From contig NZ_JAPIVP010000002.1 in NCBI RefSeq assembly GCF_026239555.1, positions 248,001 to 312,000 of the forward strand: a stretch of 64,000 bases of DNA, read 5' to 3'. Made by a program: the position numbers and the translations under genes. Source of the DNA: Pedobacter sp. PF22-3 (GTDB taxonomy: Bacteria > Bacteroidota > Bacteroidia > Sphingobacteriales > Sphingobacteriaceae). Below the pieces are notes generated by a model. The model had not been told where the DNA came from, searched no databases, and saw nothing but the letters and a program-made list of their open reading frames with translations. Shown here piece by piece: positions 24,913-32,504 of the stretch (position 1 is its first letter; every line of letters starts with the position of its first letter).

Positions 24913-26157
24913 CTATAGCTCTCTGCATAAATCCACTGCGCTTTTATACGCATCTTCATGAAAACCATATTTAAAATAACTTCCACAATAATATACCGGA
25001 CCGGTTTCGTTTAGCCTGTGCAATTGCTCCTGAGCCCGCATGGCCGGAACATCGAATAAAGGATGGTGGTAATCGATTTCTTTAATGATCTTTTCAGGAT
25101 TTAATGTGCCTGTTGGATTAATAGAAACAAAATAACTCTGTTTTTTAGAAACGCCCTGTAAATTATTCATCCAGTAAATGGTACTGGGAAATAATTTATC
25201 GCCCTGTTTTTCTACACGGTAATTCCAGCTGCTCCAGGCCAGTTTGGTTTCGGGCATCTGCTTTTCATCGGTATGTACAACGGCTTTGTTTAGCTGGTAT
25301 TTAAATTTAGAAAGGAGTTCAGTTTCTAAAGCTGTTTTATCTTTTACAATTTCAAAAGTCTGGTCTGCATGACTGGCCATAATTACTTTATCAAATTCGA
25401 ATTTCTCGCCTTTTTGATTTTCCACTTCAACTTTACCATTCTCTAATCTTTTTACGGAAACAATTTTGTTGTTGATTTTGATTCTGTCGCGGAATGGTGC
25501 TATCAGTTTCTCGCGGTAAGCCTGACTGCCATTTTGCAGCGTGTACCACTGATGCTGGGTATCCAAACCTAAAAAGCCGTGATTTTTAAAAAAACGGATC
25601 AGTGTAACTGCGGGAAAATCCAAAATCTGTTCCATCGGGGCACTCCATACTGCAGCACTCATCGGAATCAAATATTGCCAAAGCATATCCTCACTATAAC
25701 CAAATGCCTCAAAAAAACGCCCGATCGAATAATCCTGATATTCAGGCTTATCCAAAATCTCTACGCTTTGTTTGTTAAAGCGGTTAATCTGCATCAGCAT
25801 TTTTAAATAGGGAATATTAAACAGATTTTTCCGTTGGGCAAAAAGATGGTTCAAGCTCGAGCCACTATATTCTAACTTTTTCGGCAAAAACTGTACACTG
25901 AAAGACATATCTGTTTTAATTACCGGGGCACCAATCTCGGCAAACATTTCTGTCAGGTTTGGATAGGTCTGATAGTTAAAAACCATAAAGCCACTATCCA
26001 GGTAAATGGGTTGCCCATCTTCTTCGAGCGTAATGGTATTGGTATGACCACCGATATAATCGAGCTCTTCGAAAAGGGTTATATCATATTTATGTTGCAG
26101 TTTATGGGCACAACCCATGCCTGCTATTCCGGAGCCGATAATGGCGAGTGTTTTCAT
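24913..26157 (-). CDS. FAD-dependent amine-oxidase-like protein of the CFA cluster
   Basis: A 414-residue flavoprotein. The FAD-binding Rossmann motif is at the very start (IIGSGIAGMGCAHKL), followed by the glutamate loop in LFEELDYIGGHTNTI and GQPIYLDSGFMVFN; the C-terminal part includes VYYCGSYFKYGFHEDA, which closes the FAD site. The family (NAD(P)-binding, amine-oxidase-like) is regularly encoded beside DUF1365 and CFA-synthase-like genes. In characterised lipid systems related flavoproteins oxidise or reduce modified acyl chains, so a redox step on membrane fatty acids is likely. It is the fifth gene of the lipid cluster; repeat elements lie on both sides of it. Confidence 0.88.
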   Translation of the reverse strand: MKTLAIIGSGIAGMGCAHKLQHKYDITLFEELDYIGGHTNTITLEEDGQPIYLDSGFMVFNYQTYPNLTEMFAEIGAPVIKTDMSFSVQFLPKKLEYSGSSLNHLFAQRKNLFNIPYLKMLMQINRFNKQSVEILDKPEYQDYSIGRFFEAFGYSEDMLWQYLIPMSAAVWSAPMEQILDFPAVTLIRFFKNHGFLGLDTQHQWYTLQNGSQAYREKLIAPFRDRIKINNKIVSVKRLENGKVEVENQKGEKFEFDKVIMASHADQTFEIVKDKTALETELLSKFKYQLNKAVVHTDEKQMPETKLAWSSWNYRVEKQGDKLFPSTIYWMNNLQGVSKKQSYFVSINPTGTLNPEKIIKEIDYHHPLFDVPAMRAQEQLHRLNETGPVYYCGSYFKYGFHEDAYKSAVDLCREL

Positions 26158-26176
26158 TGTAATAGATTTGATTAAT

Positions 26177-26299
26177 CGTCATGCTGATCCGATAGCTATA
26201 GGATTTATTTTACAAGTAGAAATAGTGTTTTCAATCGCCTTGTAGCTACTTCGTGGTCAGCATCTGTTAGAAAGACCCTGAATCAAGTTCAGGGTGACG
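26177..26299. repeat. Dispersed repeat family A, copy 1
   Basis: The element runs from CGTCATGCTGA to TTCAGGGTGACG and holds the core TTACAAGTAGAAATAGTG and CCTTGTAGCTACTTCGTGG. An inverted copy lies at 44824-44968 and a decayed one at about 53841-53955. No coding capacity. Confidence 0.8.
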
Positions 26300-26306
26300 C
26301 ATCGGG

Positions 26307-27335
26307 TTATACCTTTTCGAACAAATAATGGCATACCATCCATTCGTTTCCTTTATTGTAATTGAACAGTTCTGCGCAAGACATGTAAAATAACCTCCAG
26401 TATACCCACCATTTCACCGCCTGGTCTTTACCATAAGTAGTTTCTAAAATAGGCATGATTTCTTTTTTGTGCTTATCCATGTTGCTTAACCAGGCTTCAG
26501 AAGTTTTGCCATAGTTAGTTCCATTTACCACCCAATGTTTATCGATTTTGAGGTCGTCGTTAAAGTAGAAAAACAAGTGATTAGAGGGCATAATCCCACC
26601 TGTAAAAAAGTATTTACTCATCCAATCGGTTTCATCAATTACCTCAAACTTGTATGCCAGGGTTTTGTGCGTAAATATGTGCACGAATAACTTCCCATCT
26701 GGTTTCAGAAATGAGGCAACCTTGTTGAGCAAAAATTTATAGTTTCGCATGTGTTCAAACATTTCAACAGATACCACCCTGTCAAATGTATCGGCAATGG
26801 TAAACGTATTCATATCGGCAGTTAAAACCGTTAAATTTTGTATTCCACGCTGCTTCGCCGTTTCATCGATAAAGATTTTTTGAGTTGCAGAATTCGAAAC
26901 CACTGTAAAAGTACTCTCCGGAAATTTAGCCGCCATATACAATGAAAGCGATCCCCAGCCACAGCCCAGTTCTAAAACATTCTGTCCACTGTGTAAATCG
27001 GCCCTTTTACAGGTTAAAGCCAGCATATCATCTTCCGAGGTATCGATATCTTTAACCCCTGGTTTCCAGTAACCACTGCTGTATTTTAAATTTTTGCCTA
27101 AACAGTACTGAAAAAATTCGGTGGGTAGCTCATAGTGCTGCTCATTGGCATCGGCTGTATTTACTGCAATGGGTGATTGCTTCAGCTCGGTAACCAGATC
27201 CATAAATTTTTCCTGCTGCAATTCTTCATCGCCCAACGTTTCATCATCCAGGCGCTGTTTACATAATTTTCTAATACCTATACGCAAAGCTGCATCTGGA
27301 AGTTTGTCGTTTTCTAAAAGTTTATCGTACCACAT
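26307..27335 (-). CDS. Cyclopropane-fatty-acid synthase-like SAM methyltransferase (short form)
   Basis: A 342-residue paralogue of the methyltransferase at 22604-23842, lacking most of its N-terminal domain. It has HYELPTEFF near residue 66, the SAM motif VLELGCGWGS near residue 119, and SVEMFEHM with the conserved glutamate. As in the other copy, the usual YSCAY segment lacks Cys (YSSGY, followed by W). The bicarbonate-site His seems present in LFVHIFTHK, unlike in the long paralogue. The two proteins are therefore likely to do different steps, or form a pair. The gene is fourth in the minus-strand lipid cluster. Confidence 0.86.
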   Translation of the reverse strand: MWYDKLLENDKLPDAALRIGIRKLCKQRLDDETLGDEELQQEKFMDLVTELKQSPIAVNTADANEQHYELPTEFFQYCLGKNLKYSSGYWKPGVKDIDTSEDDMLALTCKRADLHSGQNVLELGCGWGSLSLYMAAKFPESTFTVVSNSATQKIFIDETAKQRGIQNLTVLTADMNTFTIADTFDRVVSVEMFEHMRNYKFLLNKVASFLKPDGKLFVHIFTHKTLAYKFEVIDETDWMSKYFFTGGIMPSNHLFFYFNDDLKIDKHWVVNGTNYGKTSEAWLSNMDKHKKEIMPILETTYGKDQAVKWWVYWRLFYMSCAELFNYNKGNEWMVCHYLFEKV

Positions 27336-27450
27336 GTAAATGTAAAATGGAATAATATAAGATGGTTAATGGATAATTTATTATGGAAAATGCTTAATGT
27401 ACGATGTAAAGTGGCTGATGGTTTTGCAAATTGTACTGCCCTCATCCGTA

Positions 27451-28266
27451 TTACATTTTCCCTTTTCCATCCTTTTTCCCCCACGGAAAAAAGGCACTCG
27501 TTGTTTCCTGGTATCTTTTATAAGCTACAGGTTTGCTCCTCAGGTTTTGCTCTTCATTGTTTGGCACACCGGTAACTTTGGTTAATAAATATAAGATAAC
27601 TCCGGGACTAATGATTGCCAAAATTCCCCATGGAGATGCGAGCGCAAAAATGAAATAGCCCATCCAGGTTAGCCATTCAAAAAAATAGTTAGGATGGCGA
27701 CTATAATACCATAATCCGGTATCGCACACTTTCCCCCTGTTGCTTGGATCTTTCTTAAAAGCAGCAAGCTGTCTGTCGGCAATCATTTCTCCAAAAAAAG
27801 CAATTACCCAAACCAGTGCACCTGCATATTCTAAAAAGGAAATGGCCTGCGACTGATTTGCAGTGATAATGAAAAATGGAATAGCCAGAATTACGTTCGA
27901 TATGGCCTGAAACTGAAAAAACACAAAGAAATTGCGGTCGGCTTTGTCGCCCCATTCCTTACGCAGCTGTTCGTATCTACCCTCTTCTTCGTCTAAATGA
28001 CCAATAACACGTTGCCAAAGGTGGATTCCCAAGCGCAACTCGGCCAGTAGAAACATACCACAGATTAAGATTTTGCGGGGTTCATAACCATCAGATAAAA
28101 AAAATGTGATGATCGTAATTACAGGGAAATTCAGTGCCCAGAAAACATCAACCACACCCGCGTTTTTAATTTTCTTTGCCCAAAGCCAAACCACAGCCAT
28201 AATAGAACAGCATGCAATAAGCGAAATGAGCGCGATGAATAGTAGATGTTCTGTTTGCAGCAGCAT
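27451..28266 (-). CDS. DUF1295 membrane protein (steroid 5-alpha-reductase-like)
   Basis: A 271-residue protein with about six membrane segments. The C-terminal half carries the hallmark of the isoprenylcysteine methyltransferase/steroid-reductase superfamily: DTGLWYYSRHPNYFFEWLTWMGYF, with the SRHPNY motif involved in cofactor binding in relatives. DUF1295 proteins are predicted NAD(P)H-dependent reductases of lipid double bonds. In this cluster it could reduce a methylene or enal intermediate left by the methyltransferase. It lies between the short methyltransferase and DUF1475 genes on the same strand. Confidence 0.86.
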   Translation of the reverse strand: MLLQTEHLLFIALISLIACCSIMAVVWLWAKKIKNAGVVDVFWALNFPVITIITFFLSDGYEPRKILICGMFLLAELRLGIHLWQRVIGHLDEEEGRYEQLRKEWGDKADRNFFVFFQFQAISNVILAIPFFIITANQSQAISFLEYAGALVWVIAFFGEMIADRQLAAFKKDPSNRGKVCDTGLWYYSRHPNYFFEWLTWMGYFIFALASPWGILAIISPGVILYLLTKVTGVPNNEEQNLRSKPVAYKRYQETTSAFFPWGKKDGKGKM

Positions 28267-28351
28267 AAGGTTTAAGGTAAAAGGTCAAAAGCCAAAATCA
28301 GTTTTGCTATAAATAAACTCCTCTTAAAACCCTCTCATTAAACCTTACTCC

Positions 28352-28681
28352 TCAATGCCTTAAAAGTAGTTCTTTAACACCTTCACCATCTTTTAGTTTG
28401 AATAAATGCACTAAAACATAAGCCAGGGTTGCAATACTGCCTAAACATACGAACAAAACAGCAATAGAGATTTTAAGAATAATGCTTTTTTCTTTGTAAA
28501 ACATCCATAGTGTGATAATAAAGATGTTAGCATAAAAATCCCAAAGTGTAGCACGCATCCAGGGTATGCCGCCCAGGAAATCCCATTGTTCGAACAGGTT
28601 ACTTTCTAATGAAGTGCTAATTACTTTATAACACATAAAAACTAACAGTACAGAGAAAATGATTTTAAGGAAGTTGATCAT
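28352..28681 (-). CDS. DUF1475 small membrane protein
   Basis: A 109-residue protein with three membrane segments (about 4-18, 47-62 and 70-94). The stretch FEQWDFLGGIPWMRATLWDFYANI between the first two is typical of DUF1475. Its function is unknown; members are found with fatty-acid and membrane genes. Its place between the desaturase and DUF1295 genes, all on one strand, suggests a helper role for the membrane lipid enzymes. Confidence 0.8.
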   Translation of the reverse strand: MINFLKIIFSVLLVFMCYKVISTSLESNLFEQWDFLGGIPWMRATLWDFYANIFIITLWMFYKEKSIILKISIAVLFVCLGSIATLAYVLVHLFKLKDGEGVKELLLRH

Positions 28682-29065
28682 GCGGTAGTTTAATTTTTAA
28701 AACAGATTGGAGTATATACGGTAAAATAGATAAAAAGAATTTGATTAATGCGGATATACTCCGTGTTTTCTGTGGCAAAAACAGATGCGTTATTATCTGA
28801 AAAGCAGGGTCCAGTTTTTATCGGCCGTGACAGTCCTGCCATTCGCTTCAATCTTTTTGAGGTGCTGTTATGCTGTGATGCAAGTATCCTTTTCATAGGC
28901 TGCAGATGCTTCGTGCCTCAGCATGACAGTATAGGTAAGGTTACTGCGAACAAAAAGGATTTTCGCTACTGTCAGGTTTAGCTAACACAAAACAGTGCAG
29001 GAAAGGGAATCTATTAAATCCGTGTTTCCGTGGCAAAAAACCTTATGTTGCTAGTAGAGTTAAAG

Positions 29066-29089
29066 ATGGTCTGTGGGGACACAGACCAT
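29066..29089. repeat. Perfect 10-bp hairpin with GGGA loop in a 480-bp gap
   Basis: ATGGTCTGTG (29066-29075) pairs with CACAGACCAT (29080-29089) around loop GGGA. The gap 28682-29162 between DUF1475 and the desaturase otherwise has no gene; it holds a repeated phrase (TCCGTGTTTTCTGTGGCAAAA near 28760 and TCCGTGTTTCCGTGGCAAAA near 29020) and AGCATGACAG near 28920. The hairpin has no T-tract, so it is unlikely to be a simple terminator. Confidence 0.6.
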
Positions 29090-29162
29090 GGCAGGAGAAA
29101 TCGACGCGAGAACTCAAATTCTTTCTGCTTTGGTCTTTACTTTGGTCTTTAGTCTTTTAACT

Positions 29163-29891
29163 TTAAACCTTTCTAATTTTGATAATTTTCATCCAGTGCA
29201 ACACCTTCATTACCGGGTAGGTTGGATCAAATTCCCACCATTTGGTCGCGAAATTTGGGCTATTTGGTTTTTTGTGGTGGTTGTTCTGAAAAAGCTCACC
29301 CATCAACAAAAAGTCCCAGGGTAAAGAGTTTTTACTGTGATCATCATTATCATGGTTAGAATAGCCATATTTATGGCCACACCAGTTTACAATTGCGCCG
29401 TGTAACGGCCCCATTAAAAAGTGGACCGGTAATAATAAATACATCCACCAGTAGTTGGCAAAAGCAATATAAAAGCCAATATAAAATAAACCGCATGCGA
29501 TTCTCCATCCCCATGAATTTCCAATCTTATCCACAATTGGCCATTCGGGATAATTCCCCTGAAAAGCTGGCTCCGGCTGTATTTTAAATTGCAGATAATT
29601 CATATACATATTTTTTGTTGCAATCATCATCCCGAAAACATCCTTAAAAAAATGTGGTGAATGTGGGTCTTTTTCTGTGTCGCTGTAGGCATGGTGCATT
29701 CTATGCAGAATGGCATAAGCCCTCGGGTTTAAAAATGATGAACCTTGCGAAATCAGTAAAATCAAATAGAAAAACCTTTCCCAAAAAAGTTCCATTTTAA
29801 ACATCTTGTGTGAAGAGTAACGGTGAAGGAAAAAGGTTTGGCTAAACAGGGATAAAAACCAATGGCAAAGAAAAAAAATGAGGATGATCAT
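29163..29891 (-). CDS. Membrane fatty-acyl (acyl-CoA type) desaturase
   Basis: A 242-residue di-iron membrane desaturase. The three histidine boxes are present: HRYSSH near residue 23, [17 protein letters not shown] near residue 64 and NNHHK near residue 205 (with NWCGHKYGY shortly before). Four hydrophobic segments fit the two hairpins usual for the family. Such enzymes put a cis double bond into acyl chains using O2 and an electron donor. As the first gene of the minus-strand lipid cluster, it could make the double bond that the methyltransferases act on. Confidence 0.9.
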   Translation of the reverse strand: MIILIFFLCHWFLSLFSQTFFLHRYSSHKMFKMELFWERFFYLILLISQGSSFLNPRAYAILHRMHHAYSDTEKDPHSPHFFKDVFGMMIATKNMYMNYLQFKIQPEPAFQGNYPEWPIVDKIGNSWGWRIACGLFYIGFYIAFANYWWMYLLLPVHFLMGPLHGAIVNWCGHKYGYSNHDNDDHSKNSLPWDFLLMGELFQNNHHKKPNSPNFATKWWEFDPTYPVMKVLHWMKIIKIRKV

Positions 29892-30028
29892 GTATTGAAT
29901 TTGTATACTATATAAACGTATTTTAGCAGCGTTTAGTTTCCGTGATACAAAAACTACGCTGGCTTAAACGTTTAGAGGAGGAGTATCCTGCTCCAATGTA
30001 TAGAGCAGGATGCTATTTTTATTATTTA

Positions 30029-30526
30029 TTATCTACCGAAATCGTCTTGAACACGTACGATATCGCTTTCATCTGACGGGTTTGAAGCATCTGTATGTTG
30101 CCATATTTCTGCCACAACACCCCAATCGTCTAAACCGATTAAACGGTGACGTTCACCTTGTTGTAATTTAATCTGGTCTTTTGGTGCATATTTTTTTACT
30201 TCGCCTTCTTCATCAGTCTGACTGGTTTTGATGCCAACAGTACCGGTAACCACTTGCCATATTTCAGCTCTGCGGTGGTGATATTGCCAAGATAAACGTG
30301 TATTTGGTGCAACGATTAGAATTTTCGGACTTAATTTACCGCCAATTTTAAGGTCTTCAACATTTAATCCATCAAAATAAGTATCAGCAAATTGTTGCGC
30401 CTGCGCTTCATCTATTACAAAGAAACCACCCCACGGGCGTGTTTCATCACGGTTTACTACATTAAAACCTTCAATTTTTAAACGTTGCGCTACGCTTTCG
30501 AATATTTCTTTTTTGTCGTTTGTCAT
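30029..30526 (-). CDS. Cupin (mannose-6-phosphate isomerase type II-like)
   Basis: Start set at 30526 (MTNDKKEIFESVAQ), since the upstream in-frame ATG at 30574 adds an unrelated stretch. The 165-residue protein is a single-domain cupin: WQYHHRRAEIWQVVTGTVGI is the first cupin motif with its histidines and glutamate, and LQQGERHRLIGLDDWGVVAEIWQH the second. The segment TRPWGGFFVIDEAQ is typical of sugar-phosphate isomerase-like cupins of Bacteroidota. It may act on a sugar phosphate or sense a sugar, but the reaction is not shown. A hairpin (29985-30011) follows its stop without a good T-tract. Confidence 0.83.
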   Translation of the reverse strand: MTNDKKEIFESVAQRLKIEGFNVVNRDETRPWGGFFVIDEAQAQQFADTYFDGLNVEDLKIGGKLSPKILIVAPNTRLSWQYHHRRAEIWQVVTGTVGIKTSQTDEEGEVKKYAPKDQIKLQQGERHRLIGLDDWGVVAEIWQHTDASNPSDESDIVRVQDDFGR

Positions 30527-30824
30527 TGATAAAATTAGTTTTTCTAATGATTGTCGAGATGCACAGGGATCCACTTGATCTCCTGTTTGGTTCTATATTT
30601 TGCTGCAAAAATAAGCCTAATAAATTAAAAAAAGCCCCCCTCCCGCCTTTTATTTTTTTAAATTCAATTTACAGATGACCTAAATCTGTCTACATAAACT
30701 TAAAGGCTGTAAAATTGCTAATCAACTTGTTTGGCAAGTGCAATACCGCTTTGCTTTAATATATTCGCGAGCGGGCAGCAAAAAACCGCTGTCCAGTTGT
30801 GCTTCAGGTGAAACAACGATAATA
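30527..30824. other. Intergenic stretch without recognised features
   Basis: Between the cupin gene and the SusD terminator the DNA is AT-rich with a C-run (CCCCCCTCCCG near 30650). No gene, RNA or strong repeat was recognised. Confidence 0.5.
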
Positions 30825-30860
30825 CAAAAACGGATGCCGTAAATCGGGCACCCGTTTTTG
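30825..30860 (-). terminator. Terminator of the first SusC/SusD operon
   Basis: CAAAAACGG (30825-30833) pairs with CCGTTTTTG (30852-30860), extended inward by TGCC with GGCA. On the minus strand the stem ends in TTTTTG. It lies 63 bp beyond the SusD stop codon. Confidence 0.75.
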
Positions 30861-30922
30861 TTAAAAATTATTGATAGTTGGTGTGACACCAAACATTAGA
30901 AAATGAATAATAATACTGTTCG

Positions 30923-32479
30923 TTAATAACCTGGATTTGGAGTCAGGTTAGGGTTATTTTTGATTTCCGGAGTAGGAATCGGGAACAGCAAATGTTTGGT
31001 TTGCAAAGGTTGGTTTACACTTTTATTAATGTGGCCAACAAAATTATCAAAACCATTGGTGGTTTCATTGTACACTTTACGCAAGCGAACCATATCAAAC
31101 CATATAATGCCTTCGTAACACAGCTCGTGCCAGCGCTCTCTCCAAACCGCTTCTTCAAACTGTGTTTGGCTCAAACCTGCAAGGTCAGCCAATTGCGCCC
31201 TTTGTCGTAAGGCATTTATCGCAGCATAGGCAGCAACATTCGGACTACCATCTGCCCTGTTCTGTGCTTCGGCATAAATTAATAAGGTTTCGGCATAACG
31301 GATCTGTGGAATATTCAGATCGCTCCTGCTGGTACCTTCTACGCCTAGTGTTCCATTAGCAATCAGGTCGAAGTGTTTAAAAATATAAGGCTTACCGCGG
31401 TTAACAAGTGGCATTTTAAATCCATCTGTATAATAATCAGTAAAGAAATAACCTTCTCTGTTTTTCGCTCTTAAATCGCCAGCCTCGTACGAACCATAAA
31501 AACTTGTGGTTGGAATAGCCGTTCCAATCCCGTCAATTTTAGAAACCAATGGCTGGTGCAAAGGTAAATAAGATGACTGCAAGGGGTTACCAGATCCGGC
31601 AGCGTCATTGTACTGGATTCCGAATAAATGTTCTACCTTATTGTCATTTTTTGCATCGTGCAGGGCTCCATAATTGGGGAACAAGCCAAGTGATGATGGA
31701 TTCCCTGTTGAATAATCAATTACCTCTTTGGCTTTATCTGCAGCTAATTTATAATAAGCTGCACCTTTGTTAAGGGGTTGCCCGGCCATAGTTAGATATA
31801 CTTTTGCCAATTCAGATTTAACTGCTGCTGTAGAAACACGCCCACTAGCATCCATAAAAGGCAAACCAGCCGCTTCTGCAGCAATCAGATCGTCAACAAT
31901 CAATTTGTAAACCTGTTCCTGTGGCGTACGTGAAGGAGAAAAATTAGGATCATTAGGACTGGTAATCGGCTTGGTAATTAAAGGCACATCGCCCCATAAA
32001 CGCACCAGGTAAAAATAGGCCCAGGCCCTGATGAAAGCAGCCTCTCCTAAAATTCTTTTTTTCTGTGCATTGTCCATCGGGTTAATACCCGGAACTTTAT
32101 CTAACACCAGGTTAGCTTGTGCAATTACTTTATAAAGTCCGTTCCAGTTTTGGTTAACATGCAGGTTTGTACCGTCATAAATTAGTGAATACAAATTGTT
32201 CAGATCGGAGTTTTGTGCTGTTTCGGTAGATTGTATGCCGGTTGGCGCATCAAGCATCTGCCAGTTGTTCGAATAAATACCGGCACCGTTTCCAATAAAC
32301 CGAAGCTCTGCATAAACCGCAGCAATACCTGCTTCTGCATGTTCTGGCAAAGTATAAAAACTATTGGGAGACAGATTGGTTGGATCTGTTTCATCTAAAA
32401 ATTTCTTACATCCCGAATTCCCGATTATAGCACCGCTCAGCAACAACAAAACAGCGATATTTTTTATGTTTATTTTCAT
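30923..32479 (-). CDS. SusD/RagB family outer-membrane nutrient-binding lipoprotein (pair 1)
   Basis: A 518-residue lipoprotein with lipobox NSGC (Cys near residue 24) after MKINIKNIAVLLLLSGAIIG. The N-terminal TPR-like SusD domain holds ILGEAAFIRAWAYFYLVRLWGDVPL (about 140-165) and the C-terminal part IRYAETLLIYAEAQNRADG and ERWHELCYEGIIWFDMVRLR, all family hallmarks. SusD proteins cap the SusC barrel at the cell surface and bind the glycan or other nutrient. It follows its SusC gene after 25 bp and ends the operon. No enzymes are adjacent, so the substrate is open. Confidence 0.93.
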   Translation of the reverse strand: MKINIKNIAVLLLLSGAIIGNSGCKKFLDETDPTNLSPNSFYTLPEHAEAGIAAVYAELRFIGNGAGIYSNNWQMLDAPTGIQSTETAQNSDLNNLYSLIYDGTNLHVNQNWNGLYKVIAQANLVLDKVPGINPMDNAQKKRILGEAAFIRAWAYFYLVRLWGDVPLITKPITSPNDPNFSPSRTPQEQVYKLIVDDLIAAEAAGLPFMDASGRVSTAAVKSELAKVYLTMAGQPLNKGAAYYKLAADKAKEVIDYSTGNPSSLGLFPNYGALHDAKNDNKVEHLFGIQYNDAAGSGNPLQSSYLPLHQPLVSKIDGIGTAIPTTSFYGSYEAGDLRAKNREGYFFTDYYTDGFKMPLVNRGKPYIFKHFDLIANGTLGVEGTSRSDLNIPQIRYAETLLIYAEAQNRADGSPNVAAYAAINALRQRAQLADLAGLSQTQFEEAVWRERWHELCYEGIIWFDMVRLRKVYNETTNGFDNFVGHINKSVNQPLQTKHLLFPIPTPEIKNNPNLTPNPGY

Positions 32480-32504
32480 GTTGATATCCTTTCTTTTTTA
32501 ATGT

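Noticed and set aside
27369..27585. Two overlapping plus-strand frames of 60-70 codons
   Set aside because: They overlap the DUF1295 gene 3' end and low-complexity DNA on the other strand, with no family resemblance.
29985..30011. Hairpin after the cupin gene as an intrinsic terminator
   Set aside because: The 9-bp stem is good, but the minus-strand side lacks a T-tract; the plus-strand side has one but no gene to end.
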